A stretch of 61,751 nucleotides of DNA, taken from the NCBI GenBank assembly GCA_018066715.1, contig JAGPWA010000070.1, positions 1 through 61,751 on the forward strand, read 5' to 3'. Shown here piece after piece: positions 19,666-31,971 of this stretch; position 1 is the first letter of the stretch; the number at the start of each line of letters is the position of its first letter. The notes beneath the pieces were generated by a model, which did no database searches, was not told the DNA's origin, and worked only from the letters and a program-made list of their open reading frames with translations. The translations under genes were made by a program, and so were the position numbers. This DNA comes from Porticoccus sp. GTDB lineage: Bacteria > Pseudomonadota > Gammaproteobacteria > Pseudomonadales > Porticoccaceae.

Positions 19666-20276
19666 TGTCATTGACTGAATCCTTGCAGCAGGTAAAGAAT
19701 TTTGAGTTTGGTGAGCTGGATTATGACGGTATTGGTGTTTGGCCACTGCCAATTAGGCTGTTCTTGTTTGCGCTGGCGTTTGCGCTGGTTTTGTCAGGAG
19801 CCTACTACTTTCATATCAAGGAGCTTGATGCAGAGCTTGACGTGGTTAAGGGTAAAGAAATACAACTGAAGCAACAGTTTGAGGAAAAGGCATTTCAGGC
19901 GGCTAACCTTGAGAGCTATCGTGAACAAATGGTCGAAGTGGAAAAGCTCTTTAATGTGATGCTGGCACAACTTCCGAGTGATACTGAGGTGCCAGGGCTT
20001 CTTGAGGATATTACAGAAATTGGAAGCGGCTCTAGCCTTGATATTACTACTATTAGCTTGCTGCCTGAGAAAGCGGCAGAGTTTTATGTGGAACTGCCAA
20101 TTAAAATAGTGGCTATGGGTGATTATCATGATGTCAGTGCATTTGCCAGTGGTGTTGCTGGCTTGCCGAGAATTGTTACGCTACACAACTATAGTCTTAC
20201 GTCGGATGGTAAAAGTGGCATGCAGAGACTAGAAATTGAAGCAAAAACATACCGCTACAAGACGCAGGATGATTGA
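19665..20276 (+). CDS. pilO: Type IV pilus assembly protein PilO
   Basis: This inner-membrane protein of about 203 residues has one transmembrane helix (about 27-47), a coiled coil (about 50-85) and a small periplasmic fold. It is the partner of PilN and contacts the PilP lipoprotein. The ATG overlaps the pilN stop (TGATG) and follows the ribosome site gaaggggg. A GTG one codon earlier is possible. The sequence LFNVMLAQLPSDTEVPGLLEDI matches the PilO core helix pattern. Confidence 0.95.
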   Translation: MSLTESLQQVKNFEFGELDYDGIGVWPLPIRLFLFALAFALVLSGAYYFHIKELDAELDVVKGKEIQLKQQFEEKAFQAANLESYREQMVEVEKLFNVMLAQLPSDTEVPGLLEDITEIGSGSSLDITTISLLPEKAAEFYVELPIKIVAMGDYHDVSAFASGVAGLPRIVTLHNYSLTSDGKSGMQRLEIEAKTYRYKTQDD

Positions 20277-20279
20277 GTG

Positions 20280-20816
20280 ATGATGCAGATGACCCGTTTG
20301 TTTTTGGTAGTTGTTGGGCTTCTCATCTTGTCTGGATGTACGGGCGGCGCTCAGCATGAGGATCTCCAGCGTTTTATGGCAGATGTTAAGGCAAAGCCAG
20401 TGGGAGACATAGAGCCGTTACCAACATTTCGAGCTTATAAAACCTTTAGATATGGCGCAATGGCCATGCGTAGTCCATTTGAGCCTCCGCTGGATTTTGA
20501 TGTTGCGGACTCAGTGACAGGTAAGGAAAAGGTGTCGGCACCTGATGAAGGTCGCAAGAAAGAATACTTGGAAGGATATAACTTTGCTGCACTCTCTCTG
20601 GTAGGCACTTTGTCTAAGGATGGTCAGATTTGGTCGCTTGTTAATGACGGTGGCGGCGGTATTCATCGAGTGACGGTTGGCAATTATATGGGTAAAAATC
20701 ATGGGCGTATCACCTCTGTGACCAACACGAAGGCAGATGTGATTGAGGTTGTTCCCGATGGCAAAGGTAGCTGGGTAGAACGCCCGCGTACTTTGGCCTT
20801 GAAAGAAAAGGACTAA
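20280..20816 (+). CDS. pilP: Type IV pilus assembly lipoprotein PilP
   Basis: PilP is an inner-membrane lipoprotein that bridges PilN/PilO to the PilQ secretin. The lipobox LILSGC ends a short signal sequence. The linker is followed by the motif RSPFEPP and then a beta-sandwich domain with LVGTLSKDGQIWSLVND and VGNYMGKNHGRI, all typical of PilP. The start could be GTG 20277 or ATG 20280 immediately after the pilO stop, with little effect on the mature protein. Confidence 0.95.
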   Translation: MMQMTRLFLVVVGLLILSGCTGGAQHEDLQRFMADVKAKPVGDIEPLPTFRAYKTFRYGAMAMRSPFEPPLDFDVADSVTGKEKVSAPDEGRKKEYLEGYNFAALSLVGTLSKDGQIWSLVNDGGGGIHRVTVGNYMGKNHGRITSVTNTKADVIEVVPDGKGSWVERPRTLALKEKD

Positions 20817-20839
20817 TAAAGATGTTTGGGGAAAGAAAG

Positions 20840-22975
20840 ATGAAAAGGTATCTGAAAGGTGTTCTGGTACTGACAGGGTGGCTTGCTTGTCTGGGGATTT
20901 CCTCACAGGTGTGGGCTCAAGTGTTGCTCGAAGATATTAATTTTGCAACATTGCCCGATGGTAATTTCGAGGTGCGGATGAAGTTTTCTGATACGCCTCC
21001 CAGTCCCGAAGGCTACACTATTGATAACCCGGCTCGAATTATTCTAGATCTTCCGGGTGTAGAAAGTACCTTGGAAAAGAAAAAGCATGCGCTTTCATTT
21101 GAAAATGCCAGAAGTGCAGTTGTCTTAAGTACAGAAGACCGCACGCGTTTGATATTAAATATGCTGGAAATGGCCCCCTACAAAACACGGACTGAGGGGA
21201 ATGTGCTAACAGTTCTGGTGGGAGGCGGTGATGACGCTGTTGTCTCTCAGAAGCAGGCTAACTTGGCCACTGCTACCACTACTACGGAGGATAAAATTCA
21301 CTCGGCAAAGTACAGTGTAAAAAATGTAGACTTTCGTCGTGGAGAAGAGGGCGAGGGTTTGGTTGCCATTGAACTTTCAGACCCCTCTGTCAGCGTCGAT
21401 GTTTCTCAAGTTGGAAGCGAAATAAAGTTAAGCTTTTACCGAACTGAGTTGCCTCCGTCTCAGGACAGACGATTGGATGTGATTGATTTTGCAACACCCG
21501 TAAAAGAGGTTGATGTCAGCTTCGATGGTTCAACAACTAATATCGTGGTAAGTACTGTCGGTGAGTATGACTATATGGCTTATCAGGCAGATAGTCAGTA
21601 TGTAGTCAGTGTAAAACCACTAACGACTGCTGAGCTTGCTGACAAACAGTCCAAATTTGCCTATGTGGGTGAAAAACTTTCTCTCAACTTTCAAGATATT
21701 GAAGTTAGGTCTGTCTTGCAGTTGATAGCGGATTTCACTGAACTAAATTTAGTAGCCAGTGATACTGTTTCTGGAAGCATTACTCTTCGTCTTGAAAATG
21801 TTCCTTGGGATCAGGCACTCGCTATTGTCCTGAAAGCGAAGGGGTTGGACAAGCGCCAGGAAGGGAATGTGCTGATGGTGGCACCCGCTGCAGAAATTGC
21901 CGAGCGTGAGAGATTGCAGGTTGAGGCGAACAAGCAGCTGCAGGAATTAGCGCCACTTCGCACTGAATTTATTCGGATTAAATATGCAGATGCAAAAGAG
22001 CTATTTGAACTGTTTGACGCCGAAGAGGGCGGCGGCGGCAGCAGTGGTGATGGGCCTTCTACGGATAGCATCTTGTCCGAGCGCGGGAATGCCATTGTTG
22101 ATGACAGAACAAATACAATTATTCTGACGGATACAGAAGAGAAAATTTTAGAATTTAAGCGTCTTATCGATGAAATTGATATACCCATTCGTCAAGTGTT
22201 GATTGAGGCTCGTATTGTTATTGCAAACACCGACTTCAGGAAAGAAATTGGCGCACGCATGGGGCTTCAGGGTGCTCGTACTCCTAATGGTGATGACTTT
22301 GGTTTTGGTGGTACCCTCGAACAATTTGAAAGCCCAACGAACCCAATTGAAATTTTCAACCAAGGAGCGGGCACAATTTTAGTGAATGATGATGCTTTGA
22401 ATGTGGATTTGGGTGTGACGAACCCTACGGGGAGTTTTGCACTTGAATTCTTAACCGGTAATACCTTTTTAGATCTTGAATTAAGTGCACTTGAAAATGA
22501 AGGTAGTGGTGAGATTGTTTCTCGACCCAAAGTTTTGACGGGTGATAAGCAAAAGGCTGTGATTAAATCAGGTACAGAGATTCCATACCAGAGTTCGACA
22601 TCTAGCGGTGCAACTGATACAGAGTTTAAAGAGGCGGTGCTTAAACTTGAAGTAACGCCACAAATTACACCGGATGGTCGTGTTGTGATGGATTTGGTGA
22701 TATCTCAAGATTCTGTGGGAGATCTATTGCCTACAGGTGAGCCAGTCATTGATGTGACAGAGATTCAAACGCAAGCTATTGTTGGCGATGGTCAGACGCT
22801 CGTTCTTGGCGGTCTCTTTCAAATGTCGACAGTAAAGGCCGTAGAGAAAGTGCCTTTACTCGGGGATATTCCATATCTGGGGCGCCTCTTTAGGCATGAC
22901 ATGGATGATTTGGAAAAACGTGAAATCTTGATTTTCATCACACCAAAAATAATAGATGAAGCCCTGCTTGATTAA
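20840..22975 (+). CDS. pilQ: Type IV pilus secretin PilQ
   Basis: PilQ forms the outer-membrane channel for the pilus. A signal peptide is followed by two AMIN-like peptidoglycan-binding regions, an STN/N0 domain (KLSLNFQDIEVRSVLQLIADFTELNLV), an N1 domain and the secretin domain ending in VPLLGDIPYLGRLFRHD. The ATG at 20840 has a strong ggggaaag site and is preferred over ATG 20822, which has none. The N-terminal region is shorter than in some Pseudomonas homologues, giving about 711 residues. Confidence 0.95.
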   Translation: MKRYLKGVLVLTGWLACLGISSQVWAQVLLEDINFATLPDGNFEVRMKFSDTPPSPEGYTIDNPARIILDLPGVESTLEKKKHALSFENARSAVVLSTEDRTRLILNMLEMAPYKTRTEGNVLTVLVGGGDDAVVSQKQANLATATTTTEDKIHSAKYSVKNVDFRRGEEGEGLVAIELSDPSVSVDVSQVGSEIKLSFYRTELPPSQDRRLDVIDFATPVKEVDVSFDGSTTNIVVSTVGEYDYMAYQADSQYVVSVKPLTTAELADKQSKFAYVGEKLSLNFQDIEVRSVLQLIADFTELNLVASDTVSGSITLRLENVPWDQALAIVLKAKGLDKRQEGNVLMVAPAAEIAERERLQVEANKQLQELAPLRTEFIRIKYADAKELFELFDAEEGGGGSSGDGPSTDSILSERGNAIVDDRTNTIILTDTEEKILEFKRLIDEIDIPIRQVLIEARIVIANTDFRKEIGARMGLQGARTPNGDDFGFGGTLEQFESPTNPIEIFNQGAGTILVNDDALNVDLGVTNPTGSFALEFLTGNTFLDLELSALENEGSGEIVSRPKVLTGDKQKAVIKSGTEIPYQSSTSSGATDTEFKEAVLKLEVTPQITPDGRVVMDLVISQDSVGDLLPTGEPVIDVTEIQTQAIVGDGQTLVLGGLFQMSTVKAVEKVPLLGDIPYLGRLFRHDMDDLEKREILIFITPKIIDEALLD

Positions 22976-22991
22976 TGCCTAAAAATACTTG

Positions 22992-23513
22992 ATGAATAAC
23001 AACAACCTTTTTCTTGTCGGCCCCATGGGGGCTGGCAAGACAACTATTGGTCGGTTTTTGGCGGATAGTCTCGATTTGGAGTTTGTTGATCTTGATACTG
23101 AGATTGAGCAGCGTTGTGGTGCCAATATTCCCTGGATATTCGATGTGGAAGGCGAAGAGGGCTTTCGTAAGCGAGAAACTCAACTCCTAGAGGAAATAAC
23201 GGTAAAAAAAGGGATTCTCCTGGCGACGGGCGGAGGCGTGGTGCTCACTGAAAACAATCGTGAGTTACTCAAGACACGAGGTTTTGTTGTCTATTTAAAT
23301 GCATCGATAGATCAGCTTTTGGAGAGAACGGCCCATGATCGTAACCGGCCGCTGCTGCAAGTCGACAATCCTCGTGTTGTTATTGAGCAGCTGATTTTAG
23401 ATCGTGATCCTCTGTATTGTGAGATAGCTGACCTAGTTATCATGACTGAGAGAAGAAAGCCTCAGTTAGTCGCTGAAGATATTGTTACAGAAGTTCGTCA
23501 TCTCATGAGTTGA
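22992..23513 (+). CDS. aroK: Shikimate kinase
   Basis: This approximately 173-residue P-loop kinase phosphorylates shikimate in chorismate synthesis. It has the Walker A motif [12 protein letters not shown] near the start, the shikimate-binding DLDTEIE and GFRKRE, and the Walker B-like [17 protein letters not shown] lid is also visible. It starts 16 bp after pilQ, a conserved linkage in gammaproteobacteria. An in-frame TTG just before the ATG is ignored. Confidence 0.96.
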   Translation: MNNNNLFLVGPMGAGKTTIGRFLADSLDLEFVDLDTEIEQRCGANIPWIFDVEGEEGFRKRETQLLEEITVKKGILLATGGGVVLTENNRELLKTRGFVVYLNASIDQLLERTAHDRNRPLLQVDNPRVVIEQLILDRDPLYCEIADLVIMTERRKPQLVAEDIVTEVRHLMS

Positions 23514-23514
23514 T

Positions 23515-24639
23515 GTGGTACATTTCAGACCAAATTCAACAGCAGAAAAATTCATCGTGGAAAAGACCAGAAAGCTCACAGTTGATTTGGGCGAGCGAAG
23601 CTATCCAATTCTTATTGGCGAAGGGTTGTTACAGGCACCAAATCTGTTTGCACCCTATATTCATGGTAGTCAGGTGCTGGTTGTTACCAACGAAACCATT
23701 GCCCCGCTGTATCTTAAGTTGGTTATTGATAACCTTTCTGCTTACCAAGTGGACTCGGTGGTTTTGCCTGATGGTGAGCGATACAAAAACCTTGAGATAC
23801 TCAATTATATTTTTGATCAGCTCCTGGCCAAACAGCATAACCGTCGTACTACATTGATTGCACTTGGGGGCGGTGTTGTGGGTGATATGACAGGGTTTGC
23901 TGCCGCATGCTATCAACGTGGGATCAACTTTATTCAAGTGCCAACCACACTGCTTTCACAGGTGGACTCTTCTGTGGGAGGGAAAACAGCGGTTAATCAC
24001 CCGAAAGGCAAGAATATGATCGGCGCCTTTTATCAGCCGCAATGTGTTATTGCTGATACGGCGACGTTGAATACCTTAGATGATCGGCAATTACGGGCAG
24101 GCCTGGCAGAAGTGATCAAATACGGTTTGATTGGAGATGCTGACTTCTTTTGCTGGTTAGAAGAAAACATCGATCTACTGCTGAAGAGAGATTCCAAGAC
24201 ACTGGCATTTGCTATCCATAGATCTTGTGAAAACAAAGCAAAGGTTGTGAGTCAGGATGAACGAGAAGGTGGAATACGAGCTATCCTGAATTTGGGGCAT
24301 ACCTTTGGCCATGCCATTGAAACGGCTCAAAATTACAGTGATTGGCTCCATGGGGAAGCTATTGCTGCTGGTATGGTAATGGCCGCTCAGCTTTCTCATT
24401 CACTCGGTTGGATTTCAGAAGAAGATGTTTGTAGAACCCAAGCACTATTTGAATGCTGTGCTCTTCCTGTGAGCCCTCCAGCATTGATGACATCTGATCA
24501 ATTTCTTGAACTGATGGCTGTTGATAAGAAAGTGACGGATGGTTCGATTCGTCTCGTACTCCTAAAAGCTATTGGTCAAGCAGTGGTCACATCAGATTTT
24601 GATCACAAACGTCTGGTTGAATTACTCCAACGAAACTAA
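23515..24639 (+). CDS. aroB: 3-Dehydroquinate synthase
   Basis: AroB makes 3-dehydroquinate from DAHP using NAD and a metal. Visible motifs are PDGERYKN, the NAD-binding [14 protein letters not shown], and [22 protein letters not shown]. Metal ligands lie in the [18 protein letters not shown] and HGEA segments. The frame is open from GTG 23515, 2 bp after aroK. GTG 23557 would give a more typical 360-residue protein beginning close to [13 protein letters not shown]. Neither start has a convincing ribosome site, so the N-terminus is uncertain. A damX/SPOR gene often follows aroB but is absent here. Confidence 0.94.
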   Translation: MVHFRPNSTAEKFIVEKTRKLTVDLGERSYPILIGEGLLQAPNLFAPYIHGSQVLVVTNETIAPLYLKLVIDNLSAYQVDSVVLPDGERYKNLEILNYIFDQLLAKQHNRRTTLIALGGGVVGDMTGFAAACYQRGINFIQVPTTLLSQVDSSVGGKTAVNHPKGKNMIGAFYQPQCVIADTATLNTLDDRQLRAGLAEVIKYGLIGDADFFCWLEENIDLLLKRDSKTLAFAIHRSCENKAKVVSQDEREGGIRAILNLGHTFGHAIETAQNYSDWLHGEAIAAGMVMAAQLSHSLGWISEEDVCRTQALFECCALPVSPPALMTSDQFLELMAVDKKVTDGSIRLVLLKAIGQAVVTSDFDHKRLVELLQRN

Positions 24640-24709
24640 TACATACGAGAGGATGACCTTCCTCTTGGGGTTATTCAGTCTGTAAATACACCTTTTCACC
24701 TTTAGAAAT

Positions 24710-24738
24710 TTGTGGCGCTGGCTGCGGATGTGTAAAAT
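24710..24738 (+). promoter_or_regulatory. Candidate sigma-70 promoter for gltBD
   Basis: TTGTGG (24710-24715), a 17-bp spacer and TAAAAT (24733-24738) lie about 90 bp before gltB in the 190-bp aroB-gltB gap. This is a motif match only. Confidence 0.45.
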
Positions 24739-24829
24739 ATGTCTCCTTTTGCGCCTATGAGCTGCCATTTTGGTGAGTTTTGTCGCCGTAACCAGCTGTT
24801 TTTATTGAAACTTTACCTAGAGTCTTATT

Positions 24830-27800
24830 ATGTCGACGGGTCTTTATCGGTTAGATGAATTTAAAGATAACTGTGGCTTTGGCCTGATTGCCCATATTAA
24901 GGGGCAGGCAAGCCATCGTCTTTTAGAAACTGCAATTGAGGCGTTAGCTTGCATGACCCACCGCGGCGGGATAGCCGCTGATGGTAAGACGGGTGATGGC
25001 TGTGGTTTATTGCTGCAAAAGCCCGACAGCTTTATGCGTCAAGTAGCGAGAGAGCAGTTCATGGTTGAACTGCCGGATTTATACGCAATGGGTGCTGTCA
25101 TGCTAAGCCAAGATAGGGTGCAGCGTGAAAACTCAAAAGAGGCCATGTCTGCGGCGTTGTCTGCACAAGGTTTAACGGTTGTTGGTTGGCGAGAAGTCCC
25201 TACTGATGACGCCTGTCTTGGTGAAATTGCACTAGAAACACTACCTGTTATTGAGCAGGTATTTGTGACGTCAGATAACCTCGATGAGCAACATTTCAAC
25301 GCTAGCCTCTTTATCGCCAAGCGAAAGGCTGAAAAGGCTCTGGTGGAAGACACGGCATTTTACATCGCAAGTCTGGCGATAAATGTGATCAGCTATAAAG
25401 GGCTGATGATGCCTGTGGATTTGCCCAAATTTTATTTGGACTTGGCAAATCCTGCACTGGAAACGGCTATTTGCGTGTTTCACCAGCGGTTTTCCACCAA
25501 TACTATGCCTCGGTGGCCGTTGGCTCAGCCGTTCAGGATGCTAGCTCATAATGGTGAGATCAATACTATTCCGGGCAACAGAAACTGGTCTGTAGCTCGC
25601 ACACCTAAATTGAAAACACCTCTATTGCCAGACCTGCAAGAGGTTACCCCCCTCGTCAATCGTACAGGGTCAGACTCATCAAGCCTCGATAATATGTTAG
25701 AGGTTCTTGTAGCCGGTGGTATGGAGTTGCATAAAGCCGTTCGCCTGTTGGTACCGCCTGCATGGAATAATATTCAAGATTTTGGTCCCGATGAAAGGGC
25801 ATATTTCGAGTATGTTTCCATGCATATGGAACCCTGGGATGGTCCTGCTGGTTTGGTTATTACGGATGGACGATATGCTGTCTGCACATTGGACAGAAAT
25901 GGTCTGCGACCCTCTCGCTGGGTATTGACAGATGATGATGTGATAACCGTTGCGTCGGAGGTGGGAGTTTACAACTACAAACCTGAGAGTGTGGTCGCTA
26001 AGGGTCGCTTGGGACCTGGTGATATCTTATCGATAGATACCGAAACAGGGGCCATTCTTAATGGTGAGGATGTAGATAAACAACTGGCTTCTTGCCATCC
26101 ATATCGACAATGGTTACGTGAAGGTACCGTAAAAATAATGTCGACCATGGATGATGACAGCATTGAGGTAGAAGGCGCGCTAACACGGGATCAGATTCGT
26201 AAATATATGAAAATGTTCCTAGCATCTCAAGAAGAGCGGGATCAAGTGCTTCGTCCTTTAGCTGAGGGCGGCCAGGAGGCTACCGGTTCCATGGGTGACG
26301 ATACCCCAATGGCGGTACTTTCTAGTAAGCACAGATCACTCTACGATTATTTTAGACAGCAATTTGCACAGGTAACTAACCCACCCATAGATCCGCTTCG
26401 CGAGACGTTAGTTATGTCTCTACAGGCGCAGTTGGGCCGTGAGCACAGTCTCTTTGATGAGACACAAGAACTCGGTACCCGTGTCAATCTCTCCAGCCCA
26501 GTATTATCGCCTCGCAAGTACTACGCACTAAAAAACAGCGGATTGCCAGATTACCGGGTGCAGAAGATAAGCATCAACTATGACCCGGCACAAGTTGGTC
26601 TGAAGCAGGCGATTAAAGCACTTTGTGAAGAAGTAGAGGCTTTCGTCAGGGAGGGTGTCGTCTGTTGTATTCTGTCTGACTCTGATATTGAGCCAGGTAA
26701 GTTGCCAATACAGATGTTGATGGCGGTAGGGGCAGTTCATCACCACCTGATCGCTGTTGGACTGCGATGTGATGCCAATATCATTGCCAGTACAGCATCA
26801 GCGCGAGATTCACACCAAATTGCCACACTAATTGGTTGTGGTGCCTCAGCAGTGTACCCCTATCTCAGCTATCACATCCTTGCTGATTTGATTCAGTCTG
26901 GAGAATTGCTGTGCGATTTGGATACCGCCTTTAAACATTACCGTAAGGGTATCAATAAAGGGCTGTTAAAAATTCTTTCCAAAATGGGCATTTCTACCAT
27001 TGCATCTTATCGTGGCGCCCAGCTTTATGAGATTGTTGGTCTATCGTCAGAGGTTGTTGGTACTTGTTTTGCCGATACGCCTAGCCGAATTCAGGGCGCA
27101 GACTTTGATGACTTGCAAGCCAGCCAGCAGTTACTCGCTAATGAAACGTGGAGTGAGCGCAAGCCAGTGAGTCCCGGTGGGATTTTGAAGTATGTGTATG
27201 GTCAGGAATATCACGCATTCAATCCAGACGTTATTCAGGCACTTCACCGCTCGGTTCAGAATGATGATTACGCTGCTTGGCATGATTACGCCGCGCTAGT
27301 GAATGAGCGACCAGTGGCTACCCTTAGGGATTTACTCAAGATACGTGATGATATTGAACCGATCCCGTTAGCAGAAGTTGAGCCTATTCAACACATTATT
27401 AAACGCTTTGACTCAGCGGGAATGTCTCTTGGTGCGTTGTCGCCTGAGGCCCATGAGGCGCTGGCCGAAGCGATGAACAGCCTGGGTGGCCGTTCCAACT
27501 CGGGTGAAGGTGGTGAAGACCCGATCCGTTATGGCACAGTAAAAGCATCTAAAATAAAGCAGGTTGCCTCTGGTCGTTTTGGGGTGACACCTCACTATCT
27601 CTCCAGTGCAGAAGTTATTCAGATTAAAATAGCTCAGGGAGCAAAACCCGGTGAGGGCGGCCAGCTGCCCGGAGGCAAGGTTAATGATTTGATTGCCCGG
27701 CTACGATATTCCGTACCTGGCGTCACTCTCATCTCCCCACCACCTCACCACGATATCTACTCTATTGAGGATTTGGCTCAGCTAATTTTTGATCTAAAGC

Positions 27801-29284
27801 AGGTGAATCCTGATGCGCTGGTTTCTGTGAAGCTGGTTTCGCGACCCGGTGTGGGTACCATTGCCGCTGGCGTCGCCAAGGCCTATGCAGATTTGATCAC
27901 CATCTCTGGTTACGATGGTGGCACAGCGGCCAGCCCGCTTTCTTCTATTCGTTATGCAGGCTCCCCTTGGGAGCTTGGCTTATCAGAGACCCACCAAATG
28001 TTGCGCGCCAATGATTTGCGCGGAAAGGTGAGGGTTCAAACTGACGGTGGGCTTAAAACCGGCCTTGATGTGGTCAAAGCCGCTATTCTTGGTGCTGAAA
28101 GCTTTGGTTTTGGTACAGGGCCGATGGTGGCGCTTGGGTGTAAGTATTTGCGTATTTGCCATCTCAACAACTGTGCGACAGGCGTTGCCACCCAGGATAA
28201 GCTCCTGCGTGATGAGTATTACAAAGGCACCGTAGAAACGGCCAAGAATTTTTTCCGTTTTATGGCGAAAGAAACCCGGGAATGGATGGCGCGTTTGGGT
28301 GTTCACTCTTTAGGAGAGCTGGTGGGTCGAGTTGATCTATTGGAGGTTTTACCTGGGAATACTGAGCAGCAGAAAAAACTGGATCTCACTCCGATTATCT
28401 ATACCGATGAACTGTTACAGAGTAAACCGCAGACCTGTCAGGTGGAGAAGAACAATCCCTTTGACCAAGCTCAGTTGGCTGAGCAAATGGTGGAAGACAT
28501 ACTGCCAGCAATTGAAGATAAGCTGGGTGGTGAATACAGCTATAACGTGAGCAACTGTGATCGTTCCATCGGTGCTCGTTTGTCTGGCGAAATTGCTAAA
28601 CGGCATGGAAACCAGGGAATGGCAGATGCTCCCGTCAGGTTAAACTTAACGGGAGTAGCAGGACAGTCTCTCGGGGTTTGGAATGCGGGTGGCTTGGATA
28701 TTTATCTCCGTGGTGATGCCAATGATTACGTTGGTAAAGGCATGGCGGGCGGAAAGATAGTGATCTCCCCCTCAGAAGGTAGCCAGTTTGCTTCCAAGGA
28801 TGCCCCAATCATCGGTAATACTTGTCTCTATGGGGCGACAGGCGGTAAGTTGTTTGCTTCAGGTCGAGCTGGCGAACGTTTTGCCGTACGAAACTCGGGT
28901 GCCCATACGGTGGTTGAAGGCGCTGGTCATCACTGTTGTGAATATATGACGGGCGGCGTGGTTGTTGTGCTAGGTTCGACAGGCTCAAACTTCGGTGCTG
29001 GTATGACGGGCGGTTTTGCCTATGTTTTGGATGAAGATCGCAGTTTTGTTGATAGTTACAACATGGAACTTGTGGAAATTCAACGAATCACCAGTGAAGC
29101 GACAGAAGCATATAGTCATAATCTAGAGAGTATGATTATCGATTTCGTGGAAGAGACCGGGAGTGCCTGGGGTCAGGAGATTTTGGGGAATTTCGAATAT
29201 TTTGTCAGTAAGTTTTGGCTGGTGAAACCCAAAGCCGCTAACTTGCAAAGTTTATTGGAGCATACTCGTGCTGCCCCACAATAA
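24830..29284 (+). CDS. gltB: Glutamate synthase (NADPH) large subunit
   Basis: This 1484-residue enzyme transfers the glutamine amide to 2-oxoglutarate, giving two glutamates. The first 14 residues form a short propeptide; cleavage exposes the amidotransferase nucleophile C15 in CGFGLIAH. The class II glutamine amidotransferase domain (15-420) is followed by a central domain and an FMN-binding synthase domain (about 830-1200, with [12 protein letters not shown] and [14 protein letters not shown]). The [3Fe-4S] cysteines lie in [16 protein letters not shown], and a GXGXG beta-helix forms the C-terminus. It is cotranscribed with gltD 33 bp downstream. Confidence 0.97.
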   Translation: MSTGLYRLDEFKDNCGFGLIAHIKGQASHRLLETAIEALACMTHRGGIAADGKTGDGCGLLLQKPDSFMRQVAREQFMVELPDLYAMGAVMLSQDRVQRENSKEAMSAALSAQGLTVVGWREVPTDDACLGEIALETLPVIEQVFVTSDNLDEQHFNASLFIAKRKAEKALVEDTAFYIASLAINVISYKGLMMPVDLPKFYLDLANPALETAICVFHQRFSTNTMPRWPLAQPFRMLAHNGEINTIPGNRNWSVARTPKLKTPLLPDLQEVTPLVNRTGSDSSSLDNMLEVLVAGGMELHKAVRLLVPPAWNNIQDFGPDERAYFEYVSMHMEPWDGPAGLVITDGRYAVCTLDRNGLRPSRWVLTDDDVITVASEVGVYNYKPESVVAKGRLGPGDILSIDTETGAILNGEDVDKQLASCHPYRQWLREGTVKIMSTMDDDSIEVEGALTRDQIRKYMKMFLASQEERDQVLRPLAEGGQEATGSMGDDTPMAVLSSKHRSLYDYFRQQFAQVTNPPIDPLRETLVMSLQAQLGREHSLFDETQELGTRVNLSSPVLSPRKYYALKNSGLPDYRVQKISINYDPAQVGLKQAIKALCEEVEAFVREGVVCCILSDSDIEPGKLPIQMLMAVGAVHHHLIAVGLRCDANIIASTASARDSHQIATLIGCGASAVYPYLSYHILADLIQSGELLCDLDTAFKHYRKGINKGLLKILSKMGISTIASYRGAQLYEIVGLSSEVVGTCFADTPSRIQGADFDDLQASQQLLANETWSERKPVSPGGILKYVYGQEYHAFNPDVIQALHRSVQNDDYAAWHDYAALVNERPVATLRDLLKIRDDIEPIPLAEVEPIQHIIKRFDSAGMSLGALSPEAHEALAEAMNSLGGRSNSGEGGEDPIRYGTVKASKIKQVASGRFGVTPHYLSSAEVIQIKIAQGAKPGEGGQLPGGKVNDLIARLRYSVPGVTLISPPPHHDIYSIEDLAQLIFDLKQVNPDALVSVKLVSRPGVGTIAAGVAKAYADLITISGYDGGTAASPLSSIRYAGSPWELGLSETHQMLRANDLRGKVRVQTDGGLKTGLDVVKAAILGAESFGFGTGPMVALGCKYLRICHLNNCATGVATQDKLLRDEYYKGTVETAKNFFRFMAKETREWMARLGVHSLGELVGRVDLLEVLPGNTEQQKKLDLTPIIYTDELLQSKPQTCQVEKNNPFDQAQLAEQMVEDILPAIEDKLGGEYSYNVSNCDRSIGARLSGEIAKRHGNQGMADAPVRLNLTGVAGQSLGVWNAGGLDIYLRGDANDYVGKGMAGGKIVISPSEGSQFASKDAPIIGNTCLYGATGGKLFASGRAGERFAVRNSGAHTVVEGAGHHCCEYMTGGVVVVLGSTGSNFGAGMTGGFAYVLDEDRSFVDSYNMELVEIQRITSEATEAYSHNLESMIIDFVEETGSAWGQEILGNFEYFVSKFWLVKPKAANLQSLLEHTRAAPQ

Positions 29285-30736
<1,452 letters not shown>

Positions 30737-30751
30737 AAAGGTGTTTACTTG

Positions 30752-31825
30752 ATGGTTGAGTTGAAGAACGACCGTTTTTTGCGCGCACTGATGCGCCAAC
30801 CAGTGGACATGACGCCCGTGTGGATGATGCGTCAGGCCGGTCGTTACCTTCCAGAATATAGGGAAAGTAGAGGCAAAGCGGGTGACTTTATGGCGCTTTG
30901 CACCAATCCCGAACGTGCCTGTGAAGTCACCTTGCAACCCTTAGAGCGCTACCCGCTAGATGCAGCGATTTTGTTCTCCGATATTTTGACGATCCCGGAT
31001 GCCATGGGGCTGGGTTTGTATTTTGAAACGGGCGAAGGCCCTCGCTTTAGAAAGCCTGTTCGCACAGAAGCGGACATTAATGGCTTGTCTGTCATTAATC
31101 CAGAACAGGATCTCCCCTACGTAATTGATGCGGTGAGTACTATCCGTCGTGAACTCAATGGTCGTGTGCCTCTAATAGGTTTTTCCGGTAGCCCATGGAC
31201 TCTGGCTACCTATATGGTGGAAGGTGGTTCAAGTCGAGATTTTGCCCGTTGTAAAACCATGGCCTACAACCAGCCAGAATTGATGCATCAATTGCTGGAT
31301 ACCCTGGCCAAATCTGTGATTGTCTACCTTAATGCTCAAATTAAAGCAGGCGCTCAGGCGGTACAAATATTTGATACTTGGGGTGGCGCGCTCTCTCACG
31401 GGGCCTACCGTGAGTTTTCTCTACAGTATATGAATCAAATTGTTGATGGGTTGATTCGGGAGCACGAAGGGCGTCAGGTCCCCGTCATTCTGTTTACCAA
31501 AGGTGGTGGCCAATGGTTGGGTGATATTGCTAATTCGGGTTGTCAGGCACTTGGTCTTGACTGGACTACCCATATTGGCAATGCTCGCCAGCAAGTGGGC
31601 GATCGAGTCGCACTACAGGGAAATATGGATCCGGCTATTCTTCGTGCCTCCCCCAAGCGTATCCGTCAAGAAGTGGCTACTATTTTGGAGCAGTTTGGCT
31701 CTGGAGAGGGGCATGTTTTTAACTTGGGCCATGGAATAACCCCTGATATCAACCCGGATCATGCCGGAGCATTTATTGACGCAGTTCACGAACTGTCTGT
31801 GAAATATCACCAAAAATCTAATTAA
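30752..31825 (+). CDS. hemE: Uroporphyrinogen decarboxylase
   Basis: HemE decarboxylates uroporphyrinogen III to coproporphyrinogen III. The 357-residue protein has the first signature [16 protein letters not shown] (about 23-38, with the substrate-binding arginines) and the second signature [17 protein letters not shown] (about 147-163). The catalytic aspartate is in [14 protein letters not shown]. The start ATG 30752 follows aaaaaggtg; a TTG one codon earlier is ignored. It sits 15 bp after gltD, suggesting cotranscription. Confidence 0.97.
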   Translation: MVELKNDRFLRALMRQPVDMTPVWMMRQAGRYLPEYRESRGKAGDFMALCTNPERACEVTLQPLERYPLDAAILFSDILTIPDAMGLGLYFETGEGPRFRKPVRTEADINGLSVINPEQDLPYVIDAVSTIRRELNGRVPLIGFSGSPWTLATYMVEGGSSRDFARCKTMAYNQPELMHQLLDTLAKSVIVYLNAQIKAGAQAVQIFDTWGGALSHGAYREFSLQYMNQIVDGLIREHEGRQVPVILFTKGGGQWLGDIANSGCQALGLDWTTHIGNARQQVGDRVALQGNMDPAILRASPKRIRQEVATILEQFGSGEGHVFNLGHGITPDINPDHAGAFIDAVHELSVKYHQKSN

Positions 31826-31971
31826 TTTAACCAGTTATCGTCTTATCTGACCTGTCATACTACAGCGGTTGCTATTGTGGGTAATCAGCCTACTCTTATC
31901 ATTATCCGGTGATGCCCCCGGTAGATGCATAGCGTTGAGACACATGGTTTAATGATAGGTAGCAATCTGTA